From contig JAEZCT010000027.1 in assembly GCA_023433405.1 (NCBI GenBank), positions 1 through 64,000 of the forward strand: a DNA stretch of 64,000 nucleotides. Reading direction: 5' to 3'. Position 1 is the first letter of the stretch. The number at the start of each line of letters is the position of its first letter. The translations under genes were made by a program, and so were the position numbers. Shown piece by piece: positions 35,289 to 44,659 of the stretch. The notes under the pieces are model-generated. The model did not search any database. It worked only from the letters and a program-made list of their open reading frames with translations, and was not told where the DNA came from. This stretch comes from Bacillota bacterium (GTDB lineage Bacteria > Bacillota > Clostridia > Oscillospirales > Ruminococcaceae).

Positions 35289-36365
35289 ATGAGCAAACAG
35301 GACGGAATGAACTACGCACCCAAAGGAAAACCCGCGCCGGTGGTGGAGAAAGGCCAGTTCCCCATCGCAGCGGTTGCGCTTGACCATGGGCATATCTACG
35401 GCATGATAAACGGACTGACAGAGGCCGGTGCCGAGCTGAAATGGGTTTATGACCCAGATCCGGAGAAGGTTACGGCGTTTTGCAAAGCCTTTCCACAGGC
35501 CATGCGCGCGGATAGCCTGGAGCAGGTTCTCAACGACCCCGAGATACTCCTGGTGGCCGCGGCGGCAGTTCCAAGTAAGCGGTGTAAGCTGGGTCTTCAG
35601 GTAATGGAGGCGGGTAAGGATTATTTTACCGACAAAGCGCCGTTAACCACCCTTGAGCAGCTTGAGCAGGCCAAGGATGCCGTAAACCGGACCCAAAAGA
35701 AGTACATGGTATACTACAGCGAACGCCTGCATGTGGAGAGCGCCGTTTTCGCCGGACAGCTGGTGCGTGATGGCGCCATCGGGCGTGTTTTGCAGGTAAT
35801 CGGCATGGGGCCACACCGGCTAAGCGCACCCTCGCGCCCCGGCTGGTTCTTTGAGTTTGAAAAGTACGGCGGGATTCTCTGCGACATTGGCAGCCACCAG
35901 ATCGAGCAGTTTTTATTTTATACCGGCGCCGCCGACGCGGTGATAACAGGCAGCCGGGTTGCCAACTACAACCACCCCCAATACCCGGAGCTTGAGGATT
36001 TTGGTGACTGTATGCTCACCGGAGACAACGGCGCGACCCAGTATTTTCGTGTGGACTGGTTTACCCCTGACGCGCTCTCCTCCTGGGGGGACGGGCGCAC
36101 CTTCCTGCTGGGCACCGAGGGAACCATTGAGCTGCGTAAATACGTTAACGTGGCGACTGAAAAAGAGGGAGATCACCTGTTTTTGGTCAACAAGGATGGC
36201 GAGCAGCACTTCCGGCTCGCCGGCAAGGTTGGCTTCCCTTTCTTTGGAGAGCTGATATTGGATTGTGTTCACCGTACCGAGTATGCTATGACCCAGGCGC
36301 ACGCCTTTAAAGCGGCAGAATTGTGCGTAAGGGCGCAAATGCAGGCAATTCGGACGGAGGGCTGA
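35289..36365 (+). CDS. Gfo/Idh/MocA-family oxidoreductase 3
   Basis: The 358-residue protein has a Rossmann N-terminal half that starts later than usual (FPIAAVALDHGHIYGMINGL), with no clear GxGxxG. The EKP motif is changed to TDKAPLT, keeping the Lys. The active-site helix GGILCDIGSHQIEQFLFYTG keeps Asp and His. The altered nucleotide loop (ALDHGH) is like that of a known subgroup of these oxidoreductases. CAAGGAGG precedes the ATG. Substrate unknown. A terminator at 36406 closes the run. Confidence 0.8.
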   Translation: MSKQDGMNYAPKGKPAPVVEKGQFPIAAVALDHGHIYGMINGLTEAGAELKWVYDPDPEKVTAFCKAFPQAMRADSLEQVLNDPEILLVAAAAVPSKRCKLGLQVMEAGKDYFTDKAPLTTLEQLEQAKDAVNRTQKKYMVYYSERLHVESAVFAGQLVRDGAIGRVLQVIGMGPHRLSAPSRPGWFFEFEKYGGILCDIGSHQIEQFLFYTGAADAVITGSRVANYNHPQYPELEDFGDCMLTGDNGATQYFRVDWFTPDALSSWGDGRTFLLGTEGTIELRKYVNVATEKEGDHLFLVNKDGEQHFRLAGKVGFPFFGELILDCVHRTEYAMTQAHAFKAAELCVRAQMQAIRTEG

Positions 36366-36405
36366 TTTTTAAGCTGTTTTCATTGATAACGGTTCACGCA
36401 AACTG

Positions 36406-36476
36406 AAAGAATCTCATGGTAAAACTCGCGGCGGCAATCATTCGCTGCAACGCGTTTTATCATGAGATTCTTTTTA
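36406..36476 (+). terminator. Terminator closing the redox cassette
   Basis: AAAGAATCTCATG pairs with CATGAGATTCTTT, with a further TAAAAC/GTTTTA inner stem, then TTTTTATATTAT. It lies about 40 bases after Gfo/Idh/MocA 3. Confidence 0.75.
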
Positions 36477-36481
36477 TATTA

Positions 36482-36581
36482 TACTAATATCCGATTTAAA
36501 AGGGTATGAAAATCAAGTGAAAAGCTTTAATTTATGGGTTTTCACGCGGATTTTTATCGACTCTTTTTGAGGGGATTAGTA
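36482..36581 (+). repeat. Palindromic repeat R2 (MITE-like), 100 bp
   Basis: Near-identical to R1 and R6 (TACTAATATCCGATTTAAAA at the start, GAGGGGATTAGTA at the end). Flanked by TTA on both sides. Confidence 0.85.
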
Positions 36582-36599
36582 TTAGTATGGGATAATAAA

Positions 36600-36978
36600 G
36601 CCCCACAGTAACCCAGAGCTAAAGTAGTGACGGTACAGCCTTTGGTTTGGAGACAAAAGCTGGATAATTTCTTCGCTCGAGAGTAAAATACCGTCACGCT
36701 TGCTACATCCTCTTGTACGCCGGAGTAGCCCTCGTCCGGACGGTCATAATTAAAGGTATAGGGTTTTGTTTGATAATAGTAGCCGTCTTGATCAAAGCTC
36801 TGGGTTTTGCCTGAAAAAGCAAAATATCAAGGTTATTTAAAACACTATAACTCAACCAATCGTCGTTATTAAAATAGCGCACGTTGTTATACCTGCCGTA
36901 ATAACCCTCTTTGCCGTATACTCGCTGGTCAATTTGCTCAAAAAAAGCCGTTAAGATTTTGTCGGTTAAATGTATCAT
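36600..36978 (-). pseudogene. Frameshifted gene fragment of unknown family
   Basis: On the minus strand an ATG at 36978 opens 91 codons (YGKEGYYGRYNNVRYFNND). Near 36800 a second frame takes over and stays open to the repeat at 36581 (FDQDGYYYQTKPYTFNYDRP). The composition is rich in Tyr, Asn and Asp and changes frame without a stop in either part, which suggests a broken gene. I do not recognise it, and chance ORFs cannot be excluded. Confidence 0.35.
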
Positions 36979-37274
36979 AATTTGTACAATATGTAAACAC
37001 GAAAGAGAAGCTAAACTTTTTGTCGTAATCCCTGAAGACGACTTGATAAAAATTTTGTTTTTTTGTGTGTCAACTGGCTCAACTTAAATCTTAAAACGAA
37101 GTAATACGAATAACAGATTTCATTGTAGATGGAGGCACTACGCCCCTCGGAGCGTTTTTTTGCCTGTTGCTGAATATCCGGCTGTTGAAGGGGACCGGTA
37201 TCTTCTTGCCGGGGGTGCATGGACTAAACGGTTACCAAGCTGTGCCTTGGCCTTTCGGCTATTTTTCTCCACGC

Positions 37275-37311
37275 AAAAGACATATCGTCCATTACGGAAG
37301 ATATGTCTTTT
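37275..37311 (-). terminator. Terminator after tRNA-Thr
   Basis: AAAAGACATATC and GATATGTCTTTT are perfect arms around a 13-base loop. It directly follows the 3' end of the minus-strand tRNA. Confidence 0.75.
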
Positions 37312-37386
37312 TGGAGCTACTGGTGAGAATCGAACTCACGACCTGCTCATTACGAGTGAGCTGCTCTACCCCTGAGCCACAGTAGC
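37312..37386 (-). tRNA. tRNA-Thr (anticodon CGT)
   Basis: On the minus strand the sequence begins GCTACTGTGGCTCAGGGGTA and ends with the encoded CCA. The acceptor pairs GCTACTG with CAGTAGC. The anticodon stem GCTCA/TGAGC encloses CTCGTAA, giving CGT (Thr, codon ACG). The T-arm has GTTCGATTC. The full cloverleaf can be drawn. Confidence 0.95.
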
Positions 37387-37450
37387 ATATATGAGAAAGA
37401 AAAAAGCCGTTCTCCCTGTTTATATTTGTAAAAAAATCGCTTCCGCTGCG

Positions 37451-37527
37451 TTACCAAACGGTCTGCCCTATCTACAACCAAAGACCTGCGTATTATGAGT
37501 GCGTTGCTCTACCTCTGAACCACATTC
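37451..37527 (-). pseudogene. Decayed tRNA, probably tRNA-Met (CAT)
   Basis: On the minus strand TGTGGTTCAGAGGTAGAGCA is a good D-arm and CGCACTCATAATACGC resembles an anticodon arm with loop CTCATAA (CAT). The T-arm (TTTGGTTGTAGATAGGG) and acceptor no longer pair, and CCA is missing. It lies 64 bases from the intact tRNA-Thr on the same strand. Confidence 0.6.
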
Positions 37528-37744
37528 AAAAACAAAATCCAACATAAATACAGCTTTAATATAATACAATACATCGCCAGTGATGTCAAGCCGTTTGCAG
37601 CCAAAAAACACGGCAGAATGAGCCCGCAAGGAAATCTTAAAAAAGGCTTTGCTTTCATTAAAACCTGTGGTATAATATTTCTTGCGTTTAATAAAGATGC
37701 GCTGGTGTCAATGAGCGCAAGCTTAAATAACGTCGCAAGGATTT

Positions 37745-37821
37745 GCGCCCGTAGCTCAGCTGGATAGAGCGTTAGACTCCGACTCTAAAGGCCGCAGGTT
37801 CGACTCCTGTCGGGCGCACCA
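37745..37821 (+). tRNA. tRNA-Arg (anticodon CCG)
   Basis: The sequence begins GCGCCCGTAGCTCAGCTGGA and ends CGGGCGCACCA, with encoded CCA. The anticodon stem TTAGA/TCTAA encloses CTCCGAC, giving CCG (Arg, codon CGG). All four arms pair. The T-loop is GTTCGACTC. Confidence 0.96.
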
Positions 37822-37823
37822 CC

Positions 37824-37864
37824 TTAAAGCCATGCATGAGTTTTAAACTCATGCATGGCTTTAA
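37824..37864 (+). terminator. Terminator after tRNA-Arg
   Basis: A near-perfect 20-bp stem (TTAAAGCCATGCATGAGTTT and its complement) is followed by ATTTTATTT. It begins 3 bases after the tRNA CCA. Confidence 0.75.
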
Positions 37865-38286
37865 ATTTTATTTATGTTAAAAATTAAAAAATGCATTTTT
37901 TATTCAAAGCAAGCAATTGGAACTAAGACTGCAATATGAAGAAAGTTATAGGTCTATAGTGGTCTTATTATTATAGCCGGAAGAATGATTATGGTTTTGA
38001 CTATTGAAATTTTTCATTTGCACGGAGACAAAAAATTTATCCTGACGCGAAAAGCCGAAAAATTGTGCCACACTTTATGACATTCGTAAATATAATACAT
38101 AGTTTACCTAAGAAAATCTCAGCAAAATATTTAAAAACAAAAAGTAATATATGGTAATAACCTGCACTTTATGATACAATAAAATATCGAATTGCGCCAT
38201 TTTTGCGCGAAAATGCGCGAAAAGCCGTTAGAGAGAACGCGCAGACCATGCTCGTATTTGCAGAGCGGATTAAGGAAGGCGACAGA
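37865..38286. other. Intergenic region, no gene seen
   Basis: AT-rich leader of the chemoreceptor. I see no riboswitch core or convincing promoter. An open frame from 38203 extends the receptor upstream but has no ribosome site. Confidence 0.4.
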
Positions 38287-40038
38287 ATGAAAAACATAAG
38301 CATCAAACACAAAATGGCATTGCTGATGATAATCGTGATAATTGCGGGTACTTTGCTTGGGGTAATTGCAATCTATCAAATGAATGTGCAAAAGGATAGC
38401 TCTGTGGAGCAGTTAGAAAAAGTGATTCGCGATAATTTTGACACGAATGTAAAGCAGCAGGTGGAAAATGCCTGTACTCTTTTGCAGGGTGTATACGATA
38501 AATCGCAGGCAGGAGAGATCACACTTGAGCAGGCAAAAAAACTGGGCGCAGACCTGCTTAGAAACCTTCGCTACGGCGCGGACGGCTATTTTTGGGCGGA
38601 CACCTATGAGGGATTCAATATTGTACTGTTAGGCGGCGCTTCGGAGGGTACGAATCGTCTGGATTTAAAGGACGCCAATGGGGTGGAAATTGCCAAGGAG
38701 ATTATTAGTGTAGGACGGCAACCGGACGGAGGCTTCTCCGATTATCACTTTCCAAAGGCCAACGAAACGGAGCCTTCGCCCAAGCGCTCCTACTCAAAGT
38801 CATTTGAACCCTTTGGTTGGGTAATCGGCACAGGCAATTATACGGATTATATTGACAGCTATGTTGCGGAGCAGAAGGCTGTAATTGAGAAAGAAATCTC
38901 CGATTCCATCTTTGAGCTTGTGGCGGTTGTCATCATATGCCTGTCGATTCTCATCCTGTTAAGCATTTATATTGTAAACAGTATCGTAGGACCCATGAAA
39001 AAATTCATTCAGGTTACCAACCGGCTGGCTAGCGGCGATTTTGAAGCACAGATTACGGTACGCTCGCGGGATGAGATCGGTCAGCTGGCAGCATCCATGC
39101 AATCGCTGGTCAACCGTCTAAAGACCTACACCGCTTACATCGATGAGATATCCGATTTACTAAAAACCATGGGTAACGGCAACCTAAACCTAAAATTTGT
39201 ACAGGCCTATGACGGCGAGTTTGCTCATATAAAGGACGCGCTGCAAAGCACCTCTGCCATGCTAAGCGAAACACTGTCCGAGTGTCGCAGGTCGGCAGAA
39301 CAGGTTGCGGCCGGTGCGGAACAGGTTTCGGCGGGGGCGCAGGCTTTATCTCAGGGTGCTACCGAACAGGCCAGCGCCATAGAGGAGCTCTCCGCAACCA
39401 TTCGGGATATCTCGGTGCGGGCGGAGGAGTCGGAGGAAAACACCGCTTCCGCGAAAAGTATTACCCTTCAATCCAACCTATCCATTGCTTTGGGACAGCA
39501 GCGCATGGAAACTATGGTCGCGGCTATGGAGGATATCAGCAATAAATCCAGCGAAATCGGCAAAATTATTCAAAACATAGAGGCCATTGCGTTTCAGACC
39601 AATATCCTGGCACTCAACGCGGCGGTAGAGGCGGCACGCGCAGGCTCCGCCGGTAAAGGCTTTGCCGTTGTTGCCGATGAAGTGCGCAACTTAGCGGGTA
39701 AATCTGCCGAGAGTGCTAAAAACACCGCGACCCTGATTGAGGGCGCACTCGCAGCAGTTGAAAACGGCAGTAAAATTGTGGCTGAAACCGCCACTGCGCT
39801 GCGGGATGTAATCTCAAACTCCGAAACGATATCGGGCATTATTCAAAATATCGCGAACGCAAGCTCCGACCAAAAAACCGCAATCACTCAGGTTAATACG
39901 GGGTTTGATCAGATATCCACCGTGGTGCAAACCAACAGCGCCACCGCCGAAGAAAGCGCGGCGGCAAGTGAGGAGCTTTCCGGGCAGGCACAGATGCTTC
40001 AAGACCTCATCGATAAATTCAAGCTGAAAATGGCTTAA
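38287..40038 (+). CDS. Methyl-accepting chemotaxis protein with Cache sensor
   Basis: The 583-residue receptor has a signal-anchor span (about 10-32), an extracellular single Cache domain (about 60-195; [38 protein letters not shown]), a second span (about 207-228), HAMP (about 229-285) and a cytoplasmic signalling domain with the tip [38 protein letters not shown]. It would relay an extracellular small-molecule signal to CheA. ATG 38287 is preferred ([11 protein letters not shown]), with GGAAGG upstream. A terminator follows at 40065. Confidence 0.92.
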   Translation: MKNISIKHKMALLMIIVIIAGTLLGVIAIYQMNVQKDSSVEQLEKVIRDNFDTNVKQQVENACTLLQGVYDKSQAGEITLEQAKKLGADLLRNLRYGADGYFWADTYEGFNIVLLGGASEGTNRLDLKDANGVEIAKEIISVGRQPDGGFSDYHFPKANETEPSPKRSYSKSFEPFGWVIGTGNYTDYIDSYVAEQKAVIEKEISDSIFELVAVVIICLSILILLSIYIVNSIVGPMKKFIQVTNRLASGDFEAQITVRSRDEIGQLAASMQSLVNRLKTYTAYIDEISDLLKTMGNGNLNLKFVQAYDGEFAHIKDALQSTSAMLSETLSECRRSAEQVAAGAEQVSAGAQALSQGATEQASAIEELSATIRDISVRAEESEENTASAKSITLQSNLSIALGQQRMETMVAAMEDISNKSSEIGKIIQNIEAIAFQTNILALNAAVEAARAGSAGKGFAVVADEVRNLAGKSAESAKNTATLIEGALAAVENGSKIVAETATALRDVISNSETISGIIQNIANASSDQKTAITQVNTGFDQISTVVQTNSATAEESAAASEELSGQAQMLQDLIDKFKLKMA

Positions 40039-40064
40039 CGCGATTGCGCATGGCAAGCAAAGAT

Positions 40065-40112
40065 AAAAATCGAAAGAAGTTTATTCGCAAGAATAGACTT
40101 CTTTCGATTTTT
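40065..40112 (+). terminator. Terminator after chemoreceptor gene
   Basis: AAAAATCGAAAGAAGT and ACTTCTTTCGATTTTT are perfect 16-base arms around a 16-base loop. Confidence 0.8.
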
Positions 40113-40234
40113 GTGTTACGATATTTCTGTTTTTTGTGAGCGGTTTTTTACTTTATTCGCGTAAAAGCAAAGCGAGAGAGCGCATAGGCGGCGAAAGTTC
40201 TATCCCTTGCATAAAGAGGAGCTTTGACGACACC

Positions 40235-41017
40235 ATGGACGAGATGCAATACCTGTCATTCCAAACGCACCTTATCGTCTGCCCGCTAGTCTTTCTTGCG
40301 GGGTTTGTGGATGCTATCGCCGGCGGTGGCGGACTGATATCAATGCCGGCATACCTGCTGGCTGGACTGCCCGCGCATTATGCCATGGGCACCAGTAAAA
40401 TTGCCTCAAGCTTTGGCACCTTTACCGCTGCTCTTCGCTTTATTAAGTCAGGGCAGATTAACTGGAAAGCGAGCATACTGGCCGGCATCGGCTCCTTTCT
40501 CGGGTCACTGGGCGGCAGCGCAGTCGCGCTGATGATCAGCGATGAGGCTCTAAAGCTTGTTATGCTCCTTGTTTTACCGGCGGTGGCGGTTTTTTTGCTG
40601 ATAAAGAAGGATTTTGGTATCTCCACAGAGCAGACCAAGCCAATGAGCGCGGTTCGGCTGTCGGCGTTGTCCCTCACCATTGGGCTTGTAATCGGCGGAT
40701 ATGACGGCTTAATCGGGCCGGGAACCGGCACGTTTTTAGTCCTTGCCCTTACAGGCCTTTTGGGCTTTGACCTGCTCAAATCATCCGGCTGCGCTAAGGT
40801 GGTAAACCTGATGTCCAACATCGCGTCGATGATTGTTTTTACTCTCAATAAAAAGGCAATCATCGCCCTTGCTATCCCTGCTGCAGTGTTTTCCATGGCG
40901 GGATACTACCTTGGGGCAAGGTTGGCTGTAGCCGGCGGCAGCAAGTACGTTCGTTACACCATCTTTTTGGTCATCGGGCTTCTCTTTATTAAGCTCGCGG
41001 CGGATCTGTTTTTCTAG
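40235..41017 (+). CDS. TauE/SafE-family sulfite/anion permease
   Basis: The 260-residue membrane protein has about eight spans and the two family repeats: FLAGFVDAIAGGGGLISMPAYL near the start and GGYDGLIGPGTGTFLVLALTGLLGFDLLKSSG in the second half. Family members export sulfite, sulfoacetate or other small organic anions. The transported compound is unknown. The frame is open to 40136, but ATG 40235 fits family starts, with AGAGGAG about 13 bases before it. Confidence 0.88.
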   Translation: MDEMQYLSFQTHLIVCPLVFLAGFVDAIAGGGGLISMPAYLLAGLPAHYAMGTSKIASSFGTFTAALRFIKSGQINWKASILAGIGSFLGSLGGSAVALMISDEALKLVMLLVLPAVAVFLLIKKDFGISTEQTKPMSAVRLSALSLTIGLVIGGYDGLIGPGTGTFLVLALTGLLGFDLLKSSGCAKVVNLMSNIASMIVFTLNKKAIIALAIPAAVFSMAGYYLGARLAVAGGSKYVRYTIFLVIGLLFIKLAADLFF

Positions 41018-41086
41018 ACCCATCAGGTTATCCGTTTATGCCTTGGGATGGGGCATTCGTTTTAAAGCAGGGTGCGGGTAACAAAA

Positions 41087-42781
41087 CTACAGTGCAAACC
41101 GCCTAAGCTCCCCGCTAAGCAGGTTCGATTGCCGGAACATTTCCTCCGCGGCAGCGGCGCTTTGCTCCGAGGCGGCGGCGTTGCGCTGTACAATAGTGGC
41201 TACCTGCCCAAGCACCAAAGTCACCTGCTCGATCGCCGTGGCCTGAGAAACCGAGGCACTTTCTATTTTTTGAATTACTGTAATAATCTCACCGGCGCGC
41301 TCTGCAGTTTCGTTGAGCTCCTTTGCGGCGTCCTCAGAGATTCGCGACCCGCTCAAAACGGAACGAAGGGAAGCTTCAATCAGCTCGGTGGTTTGCTTTG
41401 CGGCTTCCGCCGAACGGCTGGCAAGGGTGCGCACCTCCTCCGCTACTACCGCAAAGCCCTTGCCTGCGGAGCCCGCCCGTGCCGCCTCTACCGCGGCGTT
41501 AAGCGCAAGGATGTTGGTCTGAAACGCGATATCGTCAATCACCTTTATAATCTTGCCGATTTCGGCGGAGGATGCGTTTATCTGTTCCATGGCGCCCAGC
41601 ATTCTCTGCATGAGCCGGTTGCTTTGCTCCATGCTAAGCACCGCCTGCTCCACCTGTCCGGCCGCGTCCTTTGCGTGACTCGCGTTCTCCTTTGCCTGGC
41701 CGGAAACGCTTTGGATGGAGGCGGTAAGCTCCTCCACAGAGCTTGACTGTGTTTGGGCGCCTTCGGAGAGAGAGCGCGCTCCTTCGGATATCTGACGGGC
41801 TCCGGTGTTCACCTGATGCGACGCAGTGGATATCGTATCCAAGGTTTGCCGCAGCGACGCGGCTATGCCGAGCAGGGCGCGCTTTACGGCAGAAAATTCG
41901 CCGCTGTAATCATATTGCAGGCTTACCTGCATGTTACCCGCCGCCATTGCGTCCAGTACGGCGGTAACCTCCCCGATATAAGAGCGGTAATCGTTTAAAC
42001 GCTTTGCGGTCATCTTGGTAGAGGCGCAAAGCTTACCGACCTCATCGCGGGAGATATACTTCTCATCAACCCTCACCGTAAGGTCTCCGCCCGCAATTTG
42101 TCCAAGTACCGAGGAGATGTAGCGGGTTCTTTTAATAAGCGGAAGCGATATCGCCACACTCACAAATATCCCCGCCGCAATACCGCCCACAACCGTGGCA
42201 AGCACCAAAACGAGGTTGCGTCTGGTCATGGACTCCGCGGCCATCGTAGCATCGGTGCGCCACTGCTCCGCCAGCAGCACCGTTTTGTCTATGGCCTTGC
42301 GGTGCTCAAGGTATGCGGCTTTCAGCTCGCTTTGCATCAGCCGAACCTGAAACGCGTTCTTTGACTCCACTGCCGGAACAACCTTCTGCTCAAAGATTTC
42401 GTAAAATTGCATAGCGGCGCTGTAGGAGTCCTGCAAAAAATACTGCTTAATTTCAGGATCGGTAAGCCGATTAATCCATATCGCGTTTCGCTGCTCATAG
42501 GTTGCCTTTAATTTCTTAAGGGATTGGTACAGCTCGGCTCTGGGGGCCTCCTCATAGGTGGTTATGTATTCGAGCGCTATGGAATAGGATTCGATGATGT
42601 ACTCCGGCGGCGGCAGAATATCCGCCGTCAGCTCGTTTGTTAGCATAATTTCGTCGTACAGCTTGCCGCCAATCCTGGTGCTGTCTGACATCACAACCGA
42701 CAGAGCCCAAACCAGAATAATCAGTGCCGACATGGTAATTGATAAAATCAGCATTTTTGTACGAATGCTTAAGTTTTTCAT
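41087..42781 (-). CDS. Methyl-accepting chemotaxis protein with four-helix-bundle sensor
   Basis: This 564-residue receptor has spans at about 10-30 and 190-212 that enclose an all-helical extracellular domain of about 160 residues. HAMP (about 213-270) and a signalling domain follow, with tip [38 protein letters not shown]. The sensor looks like a 4HB domain, so the ligand cannot be guessed. It is convergent with the TauE gene and has a perfect palindrome (42866-42889) in its upstream region. Confidence 0.92.
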   Translation of the reverse strand: MKNLSIRTKMLILSITMSALIILVWALSVVMSDSTRIGGKLYDEIMLTNELTADILPPPEYIIESYSIALEYITTYEEAPRAELYQSLKKLKATYEQRNAIWINRLTDPEIKQYFLQDSYSAAMQFYEIFEQKVVPAVESKNAFQVRLMQSELKAAYLEHRKAIDKTVLLAEQWRTDATMAAESMTRRNLVLVLATVVGGIAAGIFVSVAISLPLIKRTRYISSVLGQIAGGDLTVRVDEKYISRDEVGKLCASTKMTAKRLNDYRSYIGEVTAVLDAMAAGNMQVSLQYDYSGEFSAVKRALLGIAASLRQTLDTISTASHQVNTGARQISEGARSLSEGAQTQSSSVEELTASIQSVSGQAKENASHAKDAAGQVEQAVLSMEQSNRLMQRMLGAMEQINASSAEIGKIIKVIDDIAFQTNILALNAAVEAARAGSAGKGFAVVAEEVRTLASRSAEAAKQTTELIEASLRSVLSGSRISEDAAKELNETAERAGEIITVIQKIESASVSQATAIEQVTLVLGQVATIVQRNAAASEQSAAAAEEMFRQSNLLSGELRRFAL

Positions 42782-43114
42782 AGCATTTGCACGTTCCTTT
42801 CCCCCGCCTCTTATTTCTGTGCGTTTTTGGTAAACGGTTAAGCTCCCTTCAGGCTTTTTGCTTGACCTTAAAGCTATATAGCTTTAAGGCCACTACGCGT
42901 TCCCGCTGACAGTAAGGTAATATTAATATATCGGTTTAATCGGCTCAAATATTATAGGCAAACTAAAATTTCAAGGATAAGTTGGCTCTTGTTGCACGAT
43001 AATTGTAATAACCCCTCATTTTGCGATATATGATTAACAATACCGGGAGTTATTGCGGTGATAATACGAATCTCATATGAACCAATTAACTAAGAAAAGT
43101 GAGGATGAACACCT
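42782..43114. other. Divergent intergenic region with a palindrome
   Basis: Between the minus-strand receptor and plus-strand methyltransferase. Apart from the palindrome at 42866-42889, I see nothing definite. Confidence 0.4.
42866..42889. promoter_or_regulatory. Perfect 24-bp palindrome upstream of the chemoreceptor
   Basis: CCTTAAAGCTAT is followed directly by its reverse complement ATAGCTTTAAGG. It lies 85 bases before the receptor start, with no T-run, which fits a dimer operator. Confidence 0.45.
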
Positions 43115-43912
43115 ATGGAGAACCTGTCAAAAAACGCGAACCGATTCATGGGTTTTGCAGAGCTATACGACAACGCGCGACCGAGGATGCCTCTGTACCC
43201 GGTGGAGATCATTACCGGGTATCTGGGCAAGCGTCCAAAGCTGGTGGCGGATCTTGGCTGCGGCACGGGCTTATCCAGCGAGATATGGAAGGCGTATGCC
43301 GACGCGGTCGTGGGGGTGGAGCCCAGCGATGATATGCGTGCGGTTGCCTCCGCCAAGGAGGGAGAGAACCTCACGTTTATCAAGGGGTACGCCCACGAAA
43401 CCGGGCTTGCAGAGGGCTGCGCCGACGCGGTGGTTTGCTCGCAGTCCTTTCACTGGATGGAACCCGTCGTCACCCTCACGGAGGTGAACCGGATTCTGCG
43501 TCAGGGCGGCGTTTTTGCCACGGTAGATTGCGACTGGCCGCCGGTGGGCGACTGGCAGGCGGAGGAAGCATATCTTGCGCTTATCGACCATGTGAGTGCG
43601 GTGGAGCACGCAAACCCCGAATTTCAGCAAAGCTATTTTAGATGGGATAAGAAAAAGCACCTTGAGAATATCCGGCGGAGCGGGTGGTTTCGTTATTGCA
43701 GGGAGATTGTGTTTTCAAACCGTGAGCCCTGCACGGCGGAACGGTTTGTGGGGCTCGCGCTGAGTCAGGGCGGCCTGCAAGGCATCCTAAAGCGTAAGCC
43801 CGAGCTTGTGGCCGACCAGGTGGAAACCTTTCGCCGCAGAATCGTTGCGCTGTATGGCAACCGGGAGTTTACCGTGGATTTTTGCTATCGTATGCGTGTG
43901 GGCGTAAAATAA
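43115..43912 (+). CDS. Class I SAM-dependent methyltransferase
   Basis: The 265-residue protein has the SAM-binding motif I VADLGCGTGLSSEIWK (about 48-63), VGVEPSDDM as motif II and a methyltransferase type-11 core (EGCADAVVCSQSFHWM, GGVFATVDCD). It resembles the trans-aconitate/UbiE-like small-molecule group. The substrate is unknown. GAGGATG precedes the ATG. Confidence 0.85.
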   Translation: MENLSKNANRFMGFAELYDNARPRMPLYPVEIITGYLGKRPKLVADLGCGTGLSSEIWKAYADAVVGVEPSDDMRAVASAKEGENLTFIKGYAHETGLAEGCADAVVCSQSFHWMEPVVTLTEVNRILRQGGVFATVDCDWPPVGDWQAEEAYLALIDHVSAVEHANPEFQQSYFRWDKKKHLENIRRSGWFRYCREIVFSNREPCTAERFVGLALSQGGLQGILKRKPELVADQVETFRRRIVALYGNREFTVDFCYRMRVGVK

Positions 43913-43941
43913 CCCCCCTCTCACCCACGGAGACCGGCAGA

Positions 43942-44053
43942 AAATACTGAGAAAATTCTACTCTTTTCAAAAAGAGTAGAATAATCGATGAAAATACGCG
44001 TGAAAACCAATAGGTTAAGGCATATCACTTGATTTTTATTCTTTTGGTATTTC
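43942..44053 (-). repeat. Decayed palindromic repeat
   Basis: CAAAAAGAGTAGAATAATCG, ACGCGTGAAAACCAATAGGTT and TATCACTTGATTTTTATTCT match the blocks of the family in reverse order of the forward copies, with many substitutions. Confidence 0.55.
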
Positions 44054-44080
44054 AGGCTAAGGCAAAGCCTAAAATAAAGC

Positions 44081-44109
44081 TTGACGGTTATTAGAAAACA
44101 TGGTATTGT
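44081..44109 (+). promoter_or_regulatory. Promoter of the leader upstream of the MutS2-like gene
   Basis: TTGACG (44081-44086) and TATTGT (44104-44109) with a 17-base spacer, about 60 bases before the leader peptide ATG. Confidence 0.55.
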
Positions 44110-44166
44110 ATTTTCGCACAAAGATTTGTGCTTTAAAACTGCTAGAACAAAGAGAGGATGTTTTTG

Positions 44167-44202
44167 ATGTCGGAAGTATCTGTAGGGGTTCTTTTCAACT
44201 AA
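44167..44202 (+). CDS. Possible leader peptide MSEVSVGVLFN
   Basis: An 11-residue ORF begins with ATG 44167, has GAGAGG 9 bases upstream, and lies after a promoter and before a terminator. The arrangement fits a translated leader that senses ribosome stalling. Such short ORFs also arise by chance, so the call rests on the whole arrangement. Confidence 0.4.
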   Translation: MSEVSVGVLFN

Positions 44203-44328
44203 TATTGTTGAGAGAGGCTGACGATAGCTCGGCGGGTTTAGTCCCGTCTATGTTGTTGTGCCTTTGGAACATGCCTTGCAGACTACTCCATTCATCATGA
44301 CACGATAGATGACAGACGGCGCTGTTTT

Positions 44329-44376
44329 GTGGCCGTTTGACGGAGCACGACGGGTATTTCCTGTCGTGCTTTTTTA
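44329..44376 (+). terminator. Terminator with competing upstream hairpin (attenuator candidate)
   Basis: GCACGACGGG (from 44345) pairs with TCCTGTCGTGC and is followed by TTTTTT, a good Rho-independent terminator. GTGGCCG-TTTGA-CGGAGCAC (44329-44348) can form another hairpin that takes the first four bases of the terminator stem. This gives two mutually exclusive structures upstream of the MutS2-like gene. Confidence 0.55.
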
Positions 44377-44526
44377 TGTCTTGATAGATATTTGGTGCCG
44401 CTTCCCGCCAGACCTGGCGGAACAACTGCGCCTATGGGGGTATTCTGTCCAATTGCGCTATGCCGCACAGCCGGCCGCCGCATTTGATCGGTTTCTCTCA
44501 TGGGCGTTTTTATCGTTGTCCGCTTA

Positions 44527-44630
44527 TACTAATATCCAATTTCAAGTGAGAATTAAAGTGAAGAGCTTTCGTTTATGGGTATTCACGCTGATTTTTATCT
44601 GCAATTCCACTCTTTCTGTGGAAATTAGTA
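44527..44630 (+). repeat. Palindromic repeat R3 (MITE-like), 104 bp
   Basis: A more diverged but full-length copy (TACTAATATCCAATTTCAAG at the start, GTGGAAATTAGTA at the end). Flanked by TTA on both sides. It separates the attenuator-like leader from the MutS2-like gene. Confidence 0.8.
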
Positions 44631-44659
44631 TTAAAAAAGGCTTAAAGGAAGGGTACGCT

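Noticed and set aside
37140..37260. Possible small structured RNA between the tRNA-Thr terminator and the broken gene
   Set aside because: Some short stems are present, but no known RNA family and no clear ends or terminator were recognised.
44309..44659. N-terminal extension of the MutS2-like gene
   Set aside because: The frame is open, but it runs through a terminator and a mobile repeat; ATG 44660 has a good ribosome site and fits the family start.
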